From Mya arenaria (lineage: Eukaryota > Mollusca > Bivalvia > Myida > Myidae): 64,000 nt of DNA. Below, in pieces: positions 50,017 through 64,000 of this stretch. The translations under genes and the position numbers were made by a program. Where the stretch lies: assembly GCF_026914265.1 (NCBI RefSeq), contig NC_069125.1, positions 851,556 to 915,555 of the forward strand. The letters run 5' to 3'. The notes under the pieces are model-generated. The model saw only the letters and a list, made by a program, of their open reading frames with translations, was not told the DNA's origin and searched no databases. Numbering within the stretch: position 1 is the stretch's first letter; every line of letters starts with the position of its first letter.

Positions 50017-51094
50017 TTTTTTTCAATATTTGGACACATCGCATTTCATAACATAAACTCCGATCATTTTTTTGTTAAAAGAAACATGATAGTATCGAAT
50101 TTTGAGTATATCAAATTTAATATTCAAGCCTTTTTTTACGAAGTCATCAATAAATTAATCGTCAAATAAATGGCAAGGTTTTGAAACATATCAGTCAATC
50201 TATCAAATTAATCAACAGGACTATCTGAAAGATCTATCCATTGTCAACATACCACTATCAAAATCTTGAATACCAATCAATTAAGTATTAGTATTACACA
50301 ATACACGTTTAAACACTTCAATTAATTAATACTATTATTTAAAATTTTACAAACTTCTTCTACTCATGTGCTGATGGAAAATAGCCGCAGTGTTCTAAAT
50401 GAGTACAGAAAAGTAATACAAGATTTAAAATAGTTTAGTAAAAATATGATGATGATACATTATAAAACAAAATCTATGGTTAAATGGGACAACATAATAA
50501 TAACTGCAGGCGCTAGCTGACGGTACTCAAATATGAAAGTTTGACAGGTCGAAGATTATGTCATACCAAGAACTCAGATTTAGAAAAAAAAACTGAATGA
50601 GGGTAGCGGGTGAAGGGGTTAATATACTGTCAGCCGATGGACTAATTTCGATCTGCGTAAACCCAAATTGGCTACGCCCCTGAAATGGATCGATATAAAT
50701 TTAGTCAAGCTTAATCACAGTTTGTTCCCTTTGATTAATAACAGGAAGTTCACAGTTTCGTTTTCAGAAAAACATGTACATTCATGTGATGGTCTACTTT
50801 CTGTTTAAAGCGTTTCATTTGGCAGACAGAAACAACATAGTGTAGGATATATTATACACGAAACTGAATATATCGATTTGAAACAGGCTTAAAACAACAC
50901 TCAGTTTGCTTCATATTACTTGTAAGTATTCTTTACATTTTGCAAACAACGAGTGTGTATTTCACAAAATAGTAAGTGTTCCGGTATTACCTATTTAAGC
51001 CATTGTTTATGTTTACCATATCCATTGTAACGAGTCTTCCGAGTTTAAAACACGACAAAGACTCATTTACATTGTAGATGTGTACCACTTAGTA
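50017..51094. other. Intergenic stretch, no gene seen
   Basis: AT-rich sequence between the last MITE and the minisatellite. I see no exon, RNA gene or repeat that I can support. Confidence 0.5.
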
Positions 51095-52340
51095 TACTCT
51101 TACGTTCACATAACCCGACCACATCAACCAATTGTAATGTAACGTTGACATGACCCCGCCACCTCCAACAACTGTACTACTACGCTGATATGAACTCAAC
51201 CCTCCACAAACTTTTCTTCTACGTCGACATAAAACACGCCCCCCCCCCTCCCTCACTCCACCAACTGTTCTATTACACTGACATGAACCCACCCCTCCAC
51301 CAACTGTACTTCAATGCTGACATAAACCCATCCCTCAACCAACTGAACTACAACGCTTACATAAAACCCACCCCTCCACCAACTGTACTACAAATCTGAC
51401 ATAAGCCCGCCCACCTTCACCAACTGTACTACAATGCTGACATGAACTCAACCCTCTACCAACTTTTCTTCTACGTTGACATGAAACCCGCCCCCACCCC
51501 CCACTCCACCAACTGTACTATAACACTGACATGAACCCACCCCTCCACCAACTGTACTACAACGCTGACATGAACCCATCCCTCAACCAACTGTACTACT
51601 ACGCTGGCATAAACCCATCCCTCCACCAACTGTATTACAACGTTGACATGAACCCATCCCTCAACCAACTGTACTACTACGCTGGCATAAACCCATCCCT
51701 CCACCAACTGTATTACAACGATGACATGAACCCGACCCCTCCACCAACTGTACTACTACGCTGCCATGAACCCGACCCTCCACCAACTGCACTACAACGC
51801 TGACACAAGCCCGCCAACCTCCACCAACTGTACTTATATGATGACATAAACCCACCCCTCCACCAACTGTACTATAACGTTGACATGAACTCGCCCCCTT
51901 CCACCAACTGTACTACTTCGCTGACATGAACATATCCCTCAACCAACTGTACTAAAACGCTGACATGAACCCAGCCCTCCAGCAACTGTACTACCACGAT
52001 AACATAAACCCACCCTTCCACCAACTGTACTACTACGCTAACATAAACCCATCCCTCCACCAACTGTACTATTACGTTGACATGAACCCACCCTCCACTA
52101 TCTGAACGACTATGTTGACATGAACCCACCCTCCACCATCTGTACGACTACGTTGACATGAACCCACCCTCCACCATCTGTACGACTACGTTGACATGAA
52201 CCCAACCTCCACCATCTCTACACTACGCTGACATGAACCCATCCCTCTACCAACTGTACGACTACGTTGGCATGAACCCACCCTCCACCAACTGTACGAC
52301 TACGCTGACATGAACCCATCCCTCCACCAACTCTACGACT

Positions 52341-55300
52341 ACGTTGACATGAACCCAACCCTCCACCAACTGTACGACTACGCTGACATGATCCCACCCT
52401 CCACCATCTGTACACTACGCTGACATGAACCCATCCTTCCACCAACTGTACACTACGCTGACATGAACCCGACCCTCCACCAACTGTACTACTACGCTGA
52501 AATGAACACACCATTCCACCAACTGAACTTCTTAGCTGAAATTAAGATCTCCCTCCACCAACTGTTCTATTACGTTGACAAGGACCCGCCCCCTCCACCA
52601 ATTGTACAACTTCGCTGACATGAACCCAAACCTCCACCAACTGTACTATAACGCTAACATGAACCCGACCCTCCACCAACTGTACTACAACGCTGTGATG
52701 AACCCACCCCTTCAACAACTGTAATACTACGCTGACATGAACCCATACCTCCACCAACTGTACTAAAACGCTGTGATGAACCCACCCCTTCAACAACTGT
52801 AATACTACGCTGACATGAACCCATACCTCCACCAACTGTACTACAACGCTGTGATGAACCCACCCTTTCAACAATTGTACTTCTACGCTGACATGAACCC
52901 GACCCTCCATCAACTGTACGAATACGCTGAGATGAACTCACCCCTCAAAAAACTGTACTACTACCCTGATATGAACCCATCCCTCCACCAACAGTACTAC
53001 TACGCCGTCATGAACCCACCCTTCACCATATGTACACTACGCTGACATGAACCCGACCCTCCACCAACTGTACTACTACGCTGACATGAACCCGACCCTC
53101 CACCAACTGTACTACTTCGCTGACATGAACCCATCCCTCCATCAATTGTACTTTAACGCTGACACAAACCCATCCCTTAACCAGCTGTACTTCTACGCTG
53201 ACATAACCCGACCCTTCACCAACTGTACTACAACGCTGACATGAACCCACCCCTCCACCAATTGGACTACTACGCTGACATGAACTCACACCTCACCAAC
53301 TGTTCTACAACGCTGACATAAACCCACCCATCAACCAACTGTACTACTACGCTGACATGAACCCACCCTTCACCAACTGTACTACTACGCAGACATGTAT
53401 CCATCCCTCCACCAACTGTACTACGCTGACATGAACCCATCTCTCCAGCAACTGTACTACTACGTTGACATGAACCCACACCTCCATCAATTGTACTACT
53501 ACGCGGACATGAACCCACCCCTCCACCAAATGTACTACAACGCTGACATGAACCCATCCCTCTACCAACTGTACTACAACGCTGACATGAACCCGACCCT
53601 TCACCAACTGTACTACAACGATGACATGAACCAATCCCTCAAACAACTGTAGTAATATGCTGATTTGAAACCACCCTTTCACCCATGTCCTACTACCCGA
53701 ACATGAACCCATCCCTCCACCAACTGTACTATTACGTTGACATGAACCCACCCCTCCACAAACTCTACTACTACGCTGATATGAACCCACTCACCTCCAA
53801 CAACTGTACTATAACGCTGACATGAACCCATCCCTCCAGCAACTGTACTACTACGATAAAATGAACCCACATATACACCAACTGTACTTCTACGCTGACA
53901 TGAACCCTTGACATCCACCAACTGTACTATAACGCTGACATGAACCCATCCCTCCAGCAACTTTACTACTACACGGACATGAACCCATACCTCCACCAAC
54001 TGTATTACTACGCTGACATGAGCCCATCCCTCCACCAACTGTACTATTACGTTGACATGAACCCACCCCTCCACAAACTCTACTACTACGCTGATATGAA
54101 CCCACTCACCTCCAACAACTGTACTATAACGCTGACATGAACCCATCCCTCCAGCAACTGTACTACTACGATAAAATGAACCCACATATACACCAACTGT
54201 ACTTCTACGTTGACATGAACCCAACCCTCCACCAACTGTACGACTACGCTGACATGATCCCACCCTCCACCATCTGTACACTACGCTGACATGAACCCAT
54301 CCTTCCACCAACTGTACACTACGCTGACATGAACCCGACCCTCCACCAACTGTACTACTACGCTGAAATGAACACACCATTCCACCAACTGAACTTCTTA
54401 GCTGAAATTAAGATCTCCCTCCACCAACTGTTCTATTACGTTGACAAGGACCCGCCCCCTCCACCAATTGTACTACTTCGCTGACATGAACCCAAACCTC
54501 CACCAACTGTACTATAACGCTGACATGAACCCGACCCTCCACCAACTGTACTACAACGCTGTGATGAACCCACCCCTTCAACAACTGTAATACTACGCTG
54601 ACATGAACCCATACCTCCACCAACTGTACTACAACGCTGTGATGAACCCACCCCTTCAACAACTGTAATACTACGCTGACATGAACCCATACCTCCACCA
54701 ACTGTACTACAACGCTGTGATGAACCCACCCTTTCAACAATTGTACTTCTACGCTGACATGAACCCGACCCTCCATCAACTGTACGAATACGCTGAGATG
54801 AACTCACCCCTCAAAAAACTGTACTACTACCCTGATATGAACCCATCCCTCCACCAACAGTACTACTACGCCGTCATGAACCCACCCTTCACCATATGTA
54901 CACTACGCTGACATGAACCCGACCCTCCACCAACTGTACTACTACGCTGACATGAACCCGACCCTCCACCAACTGTACTACTTCGCTGACATGAACCCAT
55001 CCCTCCATCAATTGTACTTTAACGCTGACACAAACCCATCCCTTAACCAGCTGTACTTCTACGCTGACATAACCCGACCCTTCACCAACTGTACTACAAC
55101 GCTGACATGAACCCACCCCTCCACCAATTGGACTACTACGCTGACATGAACTCACACCTCACCAACTGTTCTACAACGCTGACATGAACCCACCCATCAA
55201 CCAACTGTACTACTACGCTGACATGAACCCACCCTTCACCAACTGTACTACTACGCAGACATGTATCCATCCCTCCACCAACTGTACTACGCTGACATGA

Positions 55301-55910
55301 ACCCATCCCTCCAGCAACTGTACTACTACGTTGACATGAACCCATACCTCCACCAACTGTACTATTACGCTGACATGAACCCACCCCTCCACCAAATGTA
55401 CTACAACGCTGACATGAACCCATCCCTCTATCAACTGTACTACTACGCTGACATGAACCCACACCTCCACCAACTGTACTACAACGCTGACATGAACCCA
55501 TCCCTCAACCAACTGTAGTAATATGCTGATTTGAAACCACCCTTTCACCCATGTCCTACTACCCGAACATGAACCCATCCCTCCACCAACTGTACTATTA
55601 CGTTGACATGAACCCACCCCTCCACAAACTCTACTACTACGCTGATATGAACCCACTCACCTCCAACAACTGTACTATAACGCTGACATGAACCCATCCC
55701 TCCAGCAACTGTACTACTACGATAAAATGAACCCACATATACACCAACTGTACTTCTACGCTGACATGAACCCTTGACATCCACCAACTGTACTATAACG
55801 CTGACATGAACCCATCCCTCCAGCAACTTTACTACTACACGGACATGAACCCATACCTCCACCAACTGTATTACTACGCTGACATGAGCCCATCCCTCCA
55901 CCAACTGTAC
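52341..55910. repeat. Higher-order repeat of about 1,866 bp
   Basis: About 1.70 kb at 52341-54044 is repeated at 54207-55910 with an offset of 1,866 bases. Shared rare variants include AAGATCTCCCTCCACC (52546, 54412), GACAAGGACCCGCCCCC, CAACAGTACTACTACGCC and AACCCTTGACATCC (about 53905, 55771). Confidence 0.85.
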
Positions 55911-57245
55911 TATAACGCTGACATGAACCCAACCCTTCACCAACTGTACTACTACGCTGACATGAGCCCATCCCTCCACCAACTGTACTATTACGCTGAC
56001 ATGAACCCATCCCTCCACCAACTGTACTATAACGCTGACATGAACCCATCCCTCCAGCAACTGTACTACTACGCTGACATGAACCCACACCTCCACCAAC
56101 TGTACTATAACGCTGACATGAACCCACCCTCCACCAACTGTACTACTACCATGACATTAACCCGACTTTCCACCAACTGTACTATATTATGACATGTACC
56201 CATCCCTCCAGTACCTGTACTACTACGCTGACATGAACCCACACCTCCACCAACTGTACTATAACGCTGACATGAACCCACCCCTTCACCAACTGTACTA
56301 TAACGCTGACATGAACCCGACCCTCCACCAACTGTACTACAACGATGACATGAGCCCTCCAGTACCTGTACTACTACGCTGACATGAACCCACACCTCCA
56401 CCAACTGTACTACTACGCTGACATGAACCCACCTCTTCACCAACTGTACTATAACGCTGACATGAACCCACCCCTCCACCAACTGTACTACAACGATGAC
56501 ATGAACCCACCCCTCCACCAACTGTACTACTACGCTGACATGAACCCATACCTCCACCAACTGTACTACAACGCTGACATGAACCCGACCCTTCACCAAC
56601 AGTACTACAACGCTGACATGAACCAATCCCTCGACAAACTGCACTACAACGCTGACATGAACCCGACCCTTCACCAACTGTACTACTACGCGGACATGAA
56701 CCCGACCCTTCACCAACTGTACTGCAACGCTGACATGAACCCATCCCTCCACCAAATGTACTGCAACGCTGACATGAACCCGACCCTTCACCAACTGTAC
56801 TACTACGCTGACATAAACCCGACTCTTCACCAACTGTACTACAACGCTGACATGAACCCGACCCATCACCAACTGTACTACAACGCTGACATGAACCCAT
56901 ACCCCCACCAACTGTACTACACGCTGACATGAACCCATCCCTCCACCAAATGTACTACTACGCTGACATGAACTCACCCCTTTACCAACTGTACGACTAC
57001 GCTGACATGAACCCAACCCTCCACCAACTGTACTACACGCTGACATGAACCAACCCGTACACCAACTGTACTATTGTACTGTTACGTCAACATGAACCCT
57101 ACCACCTCCATGAACTGTACTGTGACATTGGCATGAATCCACCTCCTCAACCAATTGTGCTGTTACCTTGGCATCAACCCATCCCCTCCAGCAATTGTAA
57201 TGTTACGCAGACATGACAACGCCCCCTCAACCAATTGAAATGTTA
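53815..57245. repeat. Higher-order repeat of about 3.43 kb, first copy
   Basis: It is directly followed by a second copy (57246-60675). Shared rare variants include GTACCTGTACTACTACGC, CAACCCGTACACCAACTGTA (about 57051, 60481) and CCAATTGAAATGTTAC (57231, 60661), offset 3,430-3,431 bases. The junction lies at about 57245. Confidence 0.88.
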
Positions 57246-60200
57246 CGCTGACATGAACCCATCCCTCCAGCAACTGTACTACTACGATAAAATGAACCCA
57301 CATATACACCAACTGTACTTCTACGCTGACATGAACCCTTGACATCCACCAACTGTACTATAACGCTGACATGAACCCATCCCTCCAGCAACTTTACTAC
57401 TACACGGACATGAACCCATACCTCCACCAACTGTATTACTACGCTGACATGAGCCCATCCCTCCACCAACTGTACTATTACGTTGACATGAACCCACCCC
57501 TCCACAAACTCTACTACTACGCTGATATGAACCCACTCACCTCCAACAACTGTACTATAACGCTGACATGAACCCATCCCTCCAGCAACTGTACTACTAC
57601 GATAAAATGAACTCACATATACACCAACTGTACTTCTACGTTGACATGAACCCAACCCTCCACCAACTGTACGACTACGCTGACATGATCCCACCCTCCA
57701 CCATCTGTACACTACGCTGACATGAACCCATCCTTCCACCAACTGTACACTACGCTGACATGAACCCGACCCTCCACCAACTGTACTACTACGCTGAAAT
57801 GAACACACCATTCCACCAACTGAACTTCTTAGCTGAAATTAAGATCTCCCTCCACCAACTGTTCTATTACGTTGACAAGGACCCGCCCCCTCCACCAATT
57901 GTACTACTTCGCTGACATGAACCCAAACCTCCACCAACTGTACTATAACGCTAACATGAACCCGACCCTCCACCAACTGTACTACAACGCTGTGATGAAC
58001 CCACCCCTTCAACAACTGTACTACTACGCTGACATGAACCCATACCTCCACCAACTGTACTACAACGCTGTGATGAACCCACCCCTTCAACAACTGTAAT
58101 ACTACGCTGACATGAACCCATACCTCCACCAACTGTACTACAACGCTGTGATGAACCCACCCTTTCAACAATTGTACTTCTACGCTGACATGAACCCGAC
58201 CCTCCATCAACTGTACGAATACGCTGAGATGAACTCACCCCTCAAAAAACTGTACTACTACCCTGTTATGAACCCATCCCTCCACCAACAGTACTACTAC
58301 GCCGTCATGAACCCACCCTTCACCATATGTACACTACGCTGACATGAACCCGACCCTCCACCAACTGTACTACTACGCTGACATGAACCCACCCTCCACC
58401 AACTGTACTACTTCGCTGACATGAACCCATCCCTCCATCAATTGTACTTTAACGCTGACACAAACCCATCCCTTAACCAGCTGTACTTCTACGCTGACAT
58501 AACCCGACCCTTCACCAACTGTACTACAACGCTGACATGAACCCACCCCTCCACCAATTGGACTACTACGCTGACATGAACTCACACCTCACCAACTGTT
58601 CTACAACGCTGACATGAACCCACCCATCAACCAACTGTACTACTACGCTGACATGAACCCACCCTTCACCAACTGTACTACTACGCTGACATGAACCCAT
58701 CCATCCACCAACTGTACTACGCTGACATGAACCCATCTCTCCAGCAACTGTACTACTACGTTGACATGAACCCACACCTCCATCAATTGTACTACTACGC
58801 GGACATGAACCCACCCCTCCACCAAATGTACTACAACGCTGACATGAACCCATCCCTCTATCAACTGTACTACAACGCTGACATGAACCCGACCCTTCAC
58901 CAACTGTACTACAACGATGACATGAACCAATCCCTCAACCAACTGTAGTAATATGCTGATTTGAAACCACCCTTTCACCCATGTCCTACTACCCGAACAT
59001 GAACCCATCCCTCCACCAACTGTACTATTACGTTGACATGAACCCACCCCTCCACAAACTCTACTACTACGCTGATATGAACTCACTCACCTCCAACAAC
59101 TGTACTATAACGCTGACATGAACCCATCCCTCCAGCAACTGTACTACTACGATAAAATGAACCCACATATACACCAACTGTACTTCTACGCTGACATGAA
59201 CCCTTGACATCCACCAACTGTACTATAACGCTGACATGAACCCATCCCTCCAGCAACTTTACTACTACACGGACATGAACCCATACCTCCACCAACTGTA
59301 TTACTACGCTGACATGAACCCATCCCTCCACCAACTGTACTACAACGCTGACATGAATCCAACCCTCAACCAACTGTACTACTACGCTGACATGAACCCG
59401 ACCATCCACCAACTGTACTATAACGCTGACATGAACCCATCCCTCCACCAACTGTACTACAACGCTGACATGAACCCATCCCTCCACCAACTGTACTACT
59501 ACGCTGACATGAACCCACACCTCCACCAACTGTACTATAACGCTGACATGAACCCACCCTCCACCAACTGTACTACTACCATGACATTAACCCGACTTTC
59601 CACCAACTGTACTATATTATGACATGAACCCATCCCTCCAGTACCTGTACTACTACGCTGACATGAACCCACACCTCCACCAACTGTACTACTACGCTGA
59701 CATGAACCCACCTCTCCACCAACTGTACTATAACGCTGACATGAACCCACCCCTCCACCAACTGTACTACAACGATGACATGAGCCCTCCAGTACCTGTA
59801 CTACTACGCTGACATGAACCCACACCTCCACCAACTGTACTACTACGCTGACATGAACCCACCTCTTAACCAACTGTACTATAACGCTGACATGAACCCA
59901 CCCCTCCACCAACTGTACTACAACGATGACATGAGCCCACCCCTCTACCAACTGTACTACTACGCTGACATGAACCCATCCCTCCACCAACTGTATTATT
60001 ACGTTGACATGAACCCGACCCTTCACCAACAGTACTACAACGCTGACATGAACCAATCCCTCGACAAACTGCACTACAACGCTGACATGAACCCGACCCT
60101 TCACCAACTGTACTACTACGCGGACATGAACCCGACCCTTCACCAACTGTACTGCAACGCTGACATGAACCCATCCCTCCACCAAATGTACTGCAACGCT

Positions 60201-60675
60201 GACATGAACCCGACCCTTCACCAACTGTACTACTACGCTGACATAAACCCGACTCTTCACCAACTGTACTACAACGCTGACATGAACCCGACCCATCACC
60301 AACTGTACTACAACGCTGACATGAACCCATACCCCCACCAACTGTACTACACGCTGACATGAACCCATCCCTCCACCAAATGTACTACTACGCTGACATG
60401 AACTCACCCCTTTACCAACTGTACGACTACGCTGACATGAACCCAACCCTCCACCAACTGTACTACACGCTGACATGAACCAACCCGTACACCAACTGTA
60501 CTATTGTACTGTTACGTCAACATGAACCCTACCACCTCCATGAACTGTACTGTGACATTGGCATGAATCCACCTCCTCAACCAATTGTGCTGTTACCTTG
60601 GCATCAACCCATCCCCTCCAGCAATTGTAATGTTACGCAGACATGACAACGCCCCCTCAACCAATTGAAATGTTA
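57246..60675. repeat. Higher-order repeat of about 3.43 kb, second copy
   Basis: This is the tandem partner of 53815-57245, nearly identical over most of its length, with local unit gains and losses (around 58380, 59300-59500 and 59940-60010). It ends exactly where the strongly diverged flank begins. Confidence 0.88.
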
Positions 60676-63600
60676 CTTTGACATGACCCCATCATCTCCA
60701 CCAACTGTACCACTACGCTTACATGAATCCACCCCCTCCACCAATTGTACAATTACGTTAACATGAACCCTTCACCTCCACTAATTGTACTGTAACGTTG
60801 ACATGACCTAGCCCCCCTCCACCAACTGTACTGTTACGTTGACATGACCCAATCCCCAACAAATGTATTGTTACGTTGACATGATCCCACAAATCCACCA
60901 ATTGTATTGTAACGCTGACATGAACCCTACCCCTACACCAATTGTAGTGTTTTGTTGACATGACCCCACACCTCCATCAATTGTATTATTACGTTGAGAT
61001 GCCCCCACACCTGCACCAATTAACTATTACGTTAACTTGACCCCACCCTCTATTGTACTGTTACGTTAACTTGACCCCACCCTCTACTGTACTGTTACGT
61101 TGATATGACCCCAACCGCAACCAATTGTAGTGTAACGTTGACATGATCCCACACATCTACCAACTGTACTGTGACTTGGACATGACACCGCCCCTCCACC
61201 AATTGTACTGTGACGTTGACGTGACCCCATCCCTCTAACAATTGAAATGTTACGTTGACATGACCTCTCCCCTCCATCAATTTAACTGTTAGGCTGACAT
61301 ACCTTCCCACCTCCCCCAATTGTACTGCTTCGTTGACGTAAACCTCTCCCCCTCCATAAACCGCACTGTTACGCTTACAAGAACGTCGTTCCCCCATCAA
61401 CTGTACTGTTACTCTTACAAGACCCTAAGTATCCTCGAATTTTACTGTTACGCTTACATACCGTTACCGTTTCCTTAATTGTACTGTTACTTTGACATGA
61501 ACCTATTCGCCGCCACCAATCGTACTGTTACGCTGATAAGTATCCCGCTCCACTCCATGTTGACATGACCCTACCCTCTCCTCCAACTGCCCTGTACCTG
61601 TCAATCAAGCAACTGTACTAAAACTTTGACATGACCCCTCCCCTTTTCACCAATTGTATTGCTGCGTTGTCTTGAACCCCTAACCTCCATCTGTTTTATT
61701 GTTACGATCACATGCCACTCTCCACTAATTGCACTGTTACGTTGACGTAACTCCCTCCCCAAATTGTAATGTTGCGTTGACATTACCACCTCCACCAATG
61801 GTACCTCTAGGATGAAATGACATGCTCAACCATCTGAACTGCTAGGCTGACATGACCCCCCCCCCCCCCCAACACACACAAAACCAACCACTTTTCTCAA
61901 ATTGTACTAATTCGTTGAATTGAACCCGGCCCTCAAACAGTTGTATAATTACGTTCTCCACCAACTGTTCTGTTACGTCGAGATGACCCCCTTAAAAAAC
62001 TGTAGTGGTAGGTGCAGGTGACACGCTCAACTATCTGTATTGCCACGATGACATTATAAACTGTTTTGTTACGGTCACACCCTCCGCTAACTGAAATTTT
62101 GCGTTTTTTATGACACCTCTCCACCAATTGTACTGTTACGCTGACACCAGACCCCTCCAACATCTGTACTATGACGCTGACACGACATCCCTCAACCACA
62201 TGTAGTGTTACGTTTCACATAACAAGCTTCACCAACAATATTGTTAAGTTGAAATGGCAGCCCTCAACCTGTGTAACCTTTAAATGACCTCCCTCCATCC
62301 AATATATTGTTACGTTGAGATAACCCATTCCCTGTTACCAAGTGTAGTGTGACAATAACATGACACCTTCCATCAGGTGTACTGTTACGATGACATGACA
62401 CTCCCCATTTACTTATTGTACTGTTAGTTGGCATGAACCCATCCAAAACCGTACTGATATACTGACATGATTCCATCCAACTACTGTTTTGTAACGTTGA
62501 CATGACGCCTCCAGCAACTCTATTGTTATTTTGACATGATATTCCCCATTCACAAATTGTTCTGTTCCGTTGGCACGACCTTACCCACCAACTGTAATGA
62601 TAGATTGACATGATCCCATCCAAATACTGTATTTATTCGTTGACATGAACACATCCACCAACTCTACTATTACGTAGACATTACTCACTCTCCATCAACC
62701 GTACTGTTACGTTGAAAGAAAAAATAACTTTCAACCGACATTAACTCCATCCACCGACTTAACTAGTACGTTGACATACCACTACACCGTCAACTGCACT
62801 TTTTGGTTGAGATGACACCTACTTAATCAATTGTATTGTTACGTGGACTTGACCCCCTCCGACTGAACCTTTATGTTGAAATGACCCTCTCATTTAACTG
62901 TAGTGTAACGTTGACATGATTTCCCCCTCCACCATATGTACTGATACGTTGACATGAGCCACTCAACCAACTGTAATGGTTCGTTGTCATGGATCCCCTC
63001 CAATTGTATTGTCAGGTTGACACGACACCCATTCCACCAACTGTACTGTTTCGTTGATATGAAACCACCCCCTCTACAAATTTTACTGTTGACATGACCC
63101 ATTTTAACCAACAAACCTGGTAAGCTGATATAACCCCCTCCACAAACTGTACTGTTACGTGGACATGACTCCTCCATCAACTGTAGTATTACGTGGACAC
63201 GACCCGCTCCTCCAACTGCACTATTGGTTTGGCATGATCCACTCCACCAACATTTCTATTACATGGACATGTCCAGCTCATTCAACTGTACTATTAATAG
63301 GGCATGACCCCCTCCACCAACTGTACTATAACATGAACATAACCTGGCTCCTCCAACTGTACTATTAATTAGGCATGACCCCTCCATTAGCTGTTCTATT
63401 ATGTTGATATGACCCTCTCCTCCAACTGTACTATTACGTAGACATGATCCCTAAACCAACAATACTTTTACGTGGACATGAAACCTCCTCTACTTCAATT
63501 GTACTATAACGTTGACATGATCACTTCCCTCCTCCAATTTTTATTTTTGCGTTGACATGACCCGACCCCTACACAAACTGTTCCTTTGTTGACACGACCC

Positions 63601-64000
63601 CACCCCTTCTTTATCTGTACTATGACGTTGACTTGGCCCCACCCCTACACCAACTGTACTATTCTGTTGACATGACCCCTTCACTTCTCCAACTGTACTA
63701 TTAGGTTGACATGAGCCCTCCCCCCCACCAACTGTACTTTTTCGTTTACTTGACCTCATCCCTCCACCAATTGTGCTATTACGTTGATATGACTCCACCC
63801 CTCCTCCAACTGAACTTTTAGATTGACATGACCCCTACCTTTCTCTAACTAAACTATTACGTTGACATTACCCCTCGCCTCATCGAACTGTACTATTACG
63901 TTGATTTGACCCCTTCACCAACTGTTGTTTTACGTTGATATGTCCCCTCCCCTCCTCCAACTGTACTATTACGTTGATTTGACCCCACCCCTACACCAAC
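60676..64000. repeat. Strongly diverged flank of the 39-bp array
   Basis: Units become variable in length and sequence, with a different dominant form (ACGTTGACATGACCCC, CCACCAATTGTACTGTT). A poly-C run lies near 61858. This looks like the old edge of the array; it continues past the window. Confidence 0.85.

Larger units (their letters stand above)
51095..64000. repeat. 39-bp minisatellite array, more than 12.9 kb, running off the window
   Basis: The repeat unit is 39 bp with the core GACATGAACCCATCCCTCCA, CCAACTGTACTACTAC and GCT. Hundreds of units occupy the rest of the window. Because 39 is a multiple of three, frames stay open on both strands (plus reads MNPSLHQLYYYAD, minus reads VQLVEGWVHVSVV). 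Unit differences change residues freely in every frame, and breaks occur wherever units have indels, so I treat the frames as artefacts. The array is most regular at 53-60.6 kb, moderately diverged at 51.1-52.3 kb and strongly diverged beyond 60.7 kb. Confidence 0.95.

Noticed and set aside
51095-64000. CRISPR-like direct repeats
   Set aside because: The 39-bp units are contiguous variants with no unique spacers, in a clearly eukaryotic setting.

Overview
This is an AT-rich animal genomic window with short exons, GT-AG introns and many small inverted-repeat elements. The repeat families (short foldback elements ending in TTTAAAGCTGCACTCTCACA-type termini, a tRNA-derived SINE, long minisatellites) and the proteins point to a mollusc, most likely a bivalve. 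That assignment is inference. I reconstructed three intact genes by joining exons whose reading phases agree at every junction.

Left part (1-26.3 kb): a tandem duplication of a block of more than 10 kb. Each copy carries, on the minus strand, an antistasin/WAP protease-inhibitor gene followed by a fatty-acid-binding-protein (FABP) gene. Copy B (about 13.7-28 kb) is intact: a four-exon FABP gene of 136 codons (17924-23120) and a three-exon secreted protein of 501 codons with a Ser/Thr/Gln-rich body, one antistasin-like domain and one eight-cysteine WAP domain (25490-28042). Copy A (1-10.6 kb) is dead. Its FABP lost exons 2 and 3 to a deletion of about 2.4 kb, and its inhibitor gene has a lost splice donor and an in-frame stop. 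Decayed FABP exons at 0.9, 1.5, 10.8 and 14.5 kb, plus a four-copy intron block, show a longer history of tandem FABP duplication and loss.

Middle (28.6-31 kb): a 52-bp satellite of about 1.9 kb that seems to sit between the ends of a small inverted-repeat element.

Right of that (31.5-47.2 kb, plus strand): a complete 14-exon SLC13-family sodium/dicarboxylate transporter gene (588 codons). Its introns carry several MITE-like elements, a SINE, a truncated LINE and a triplicated segment.

Right end (51.1-64 kb, beyond the window edge): a 39-bp minisatellite with nested higher-order repeats of about 1.87 and 3.43 kb and a strongly diverged right flank. Because 39 is a multiple of three, it yields long open frames on both strands that are not genes.

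Nothing prokaryotic, no CRISPR array and no rRNA or functional tRNA gene was seen. Intervals not listed hold no feature I can name.
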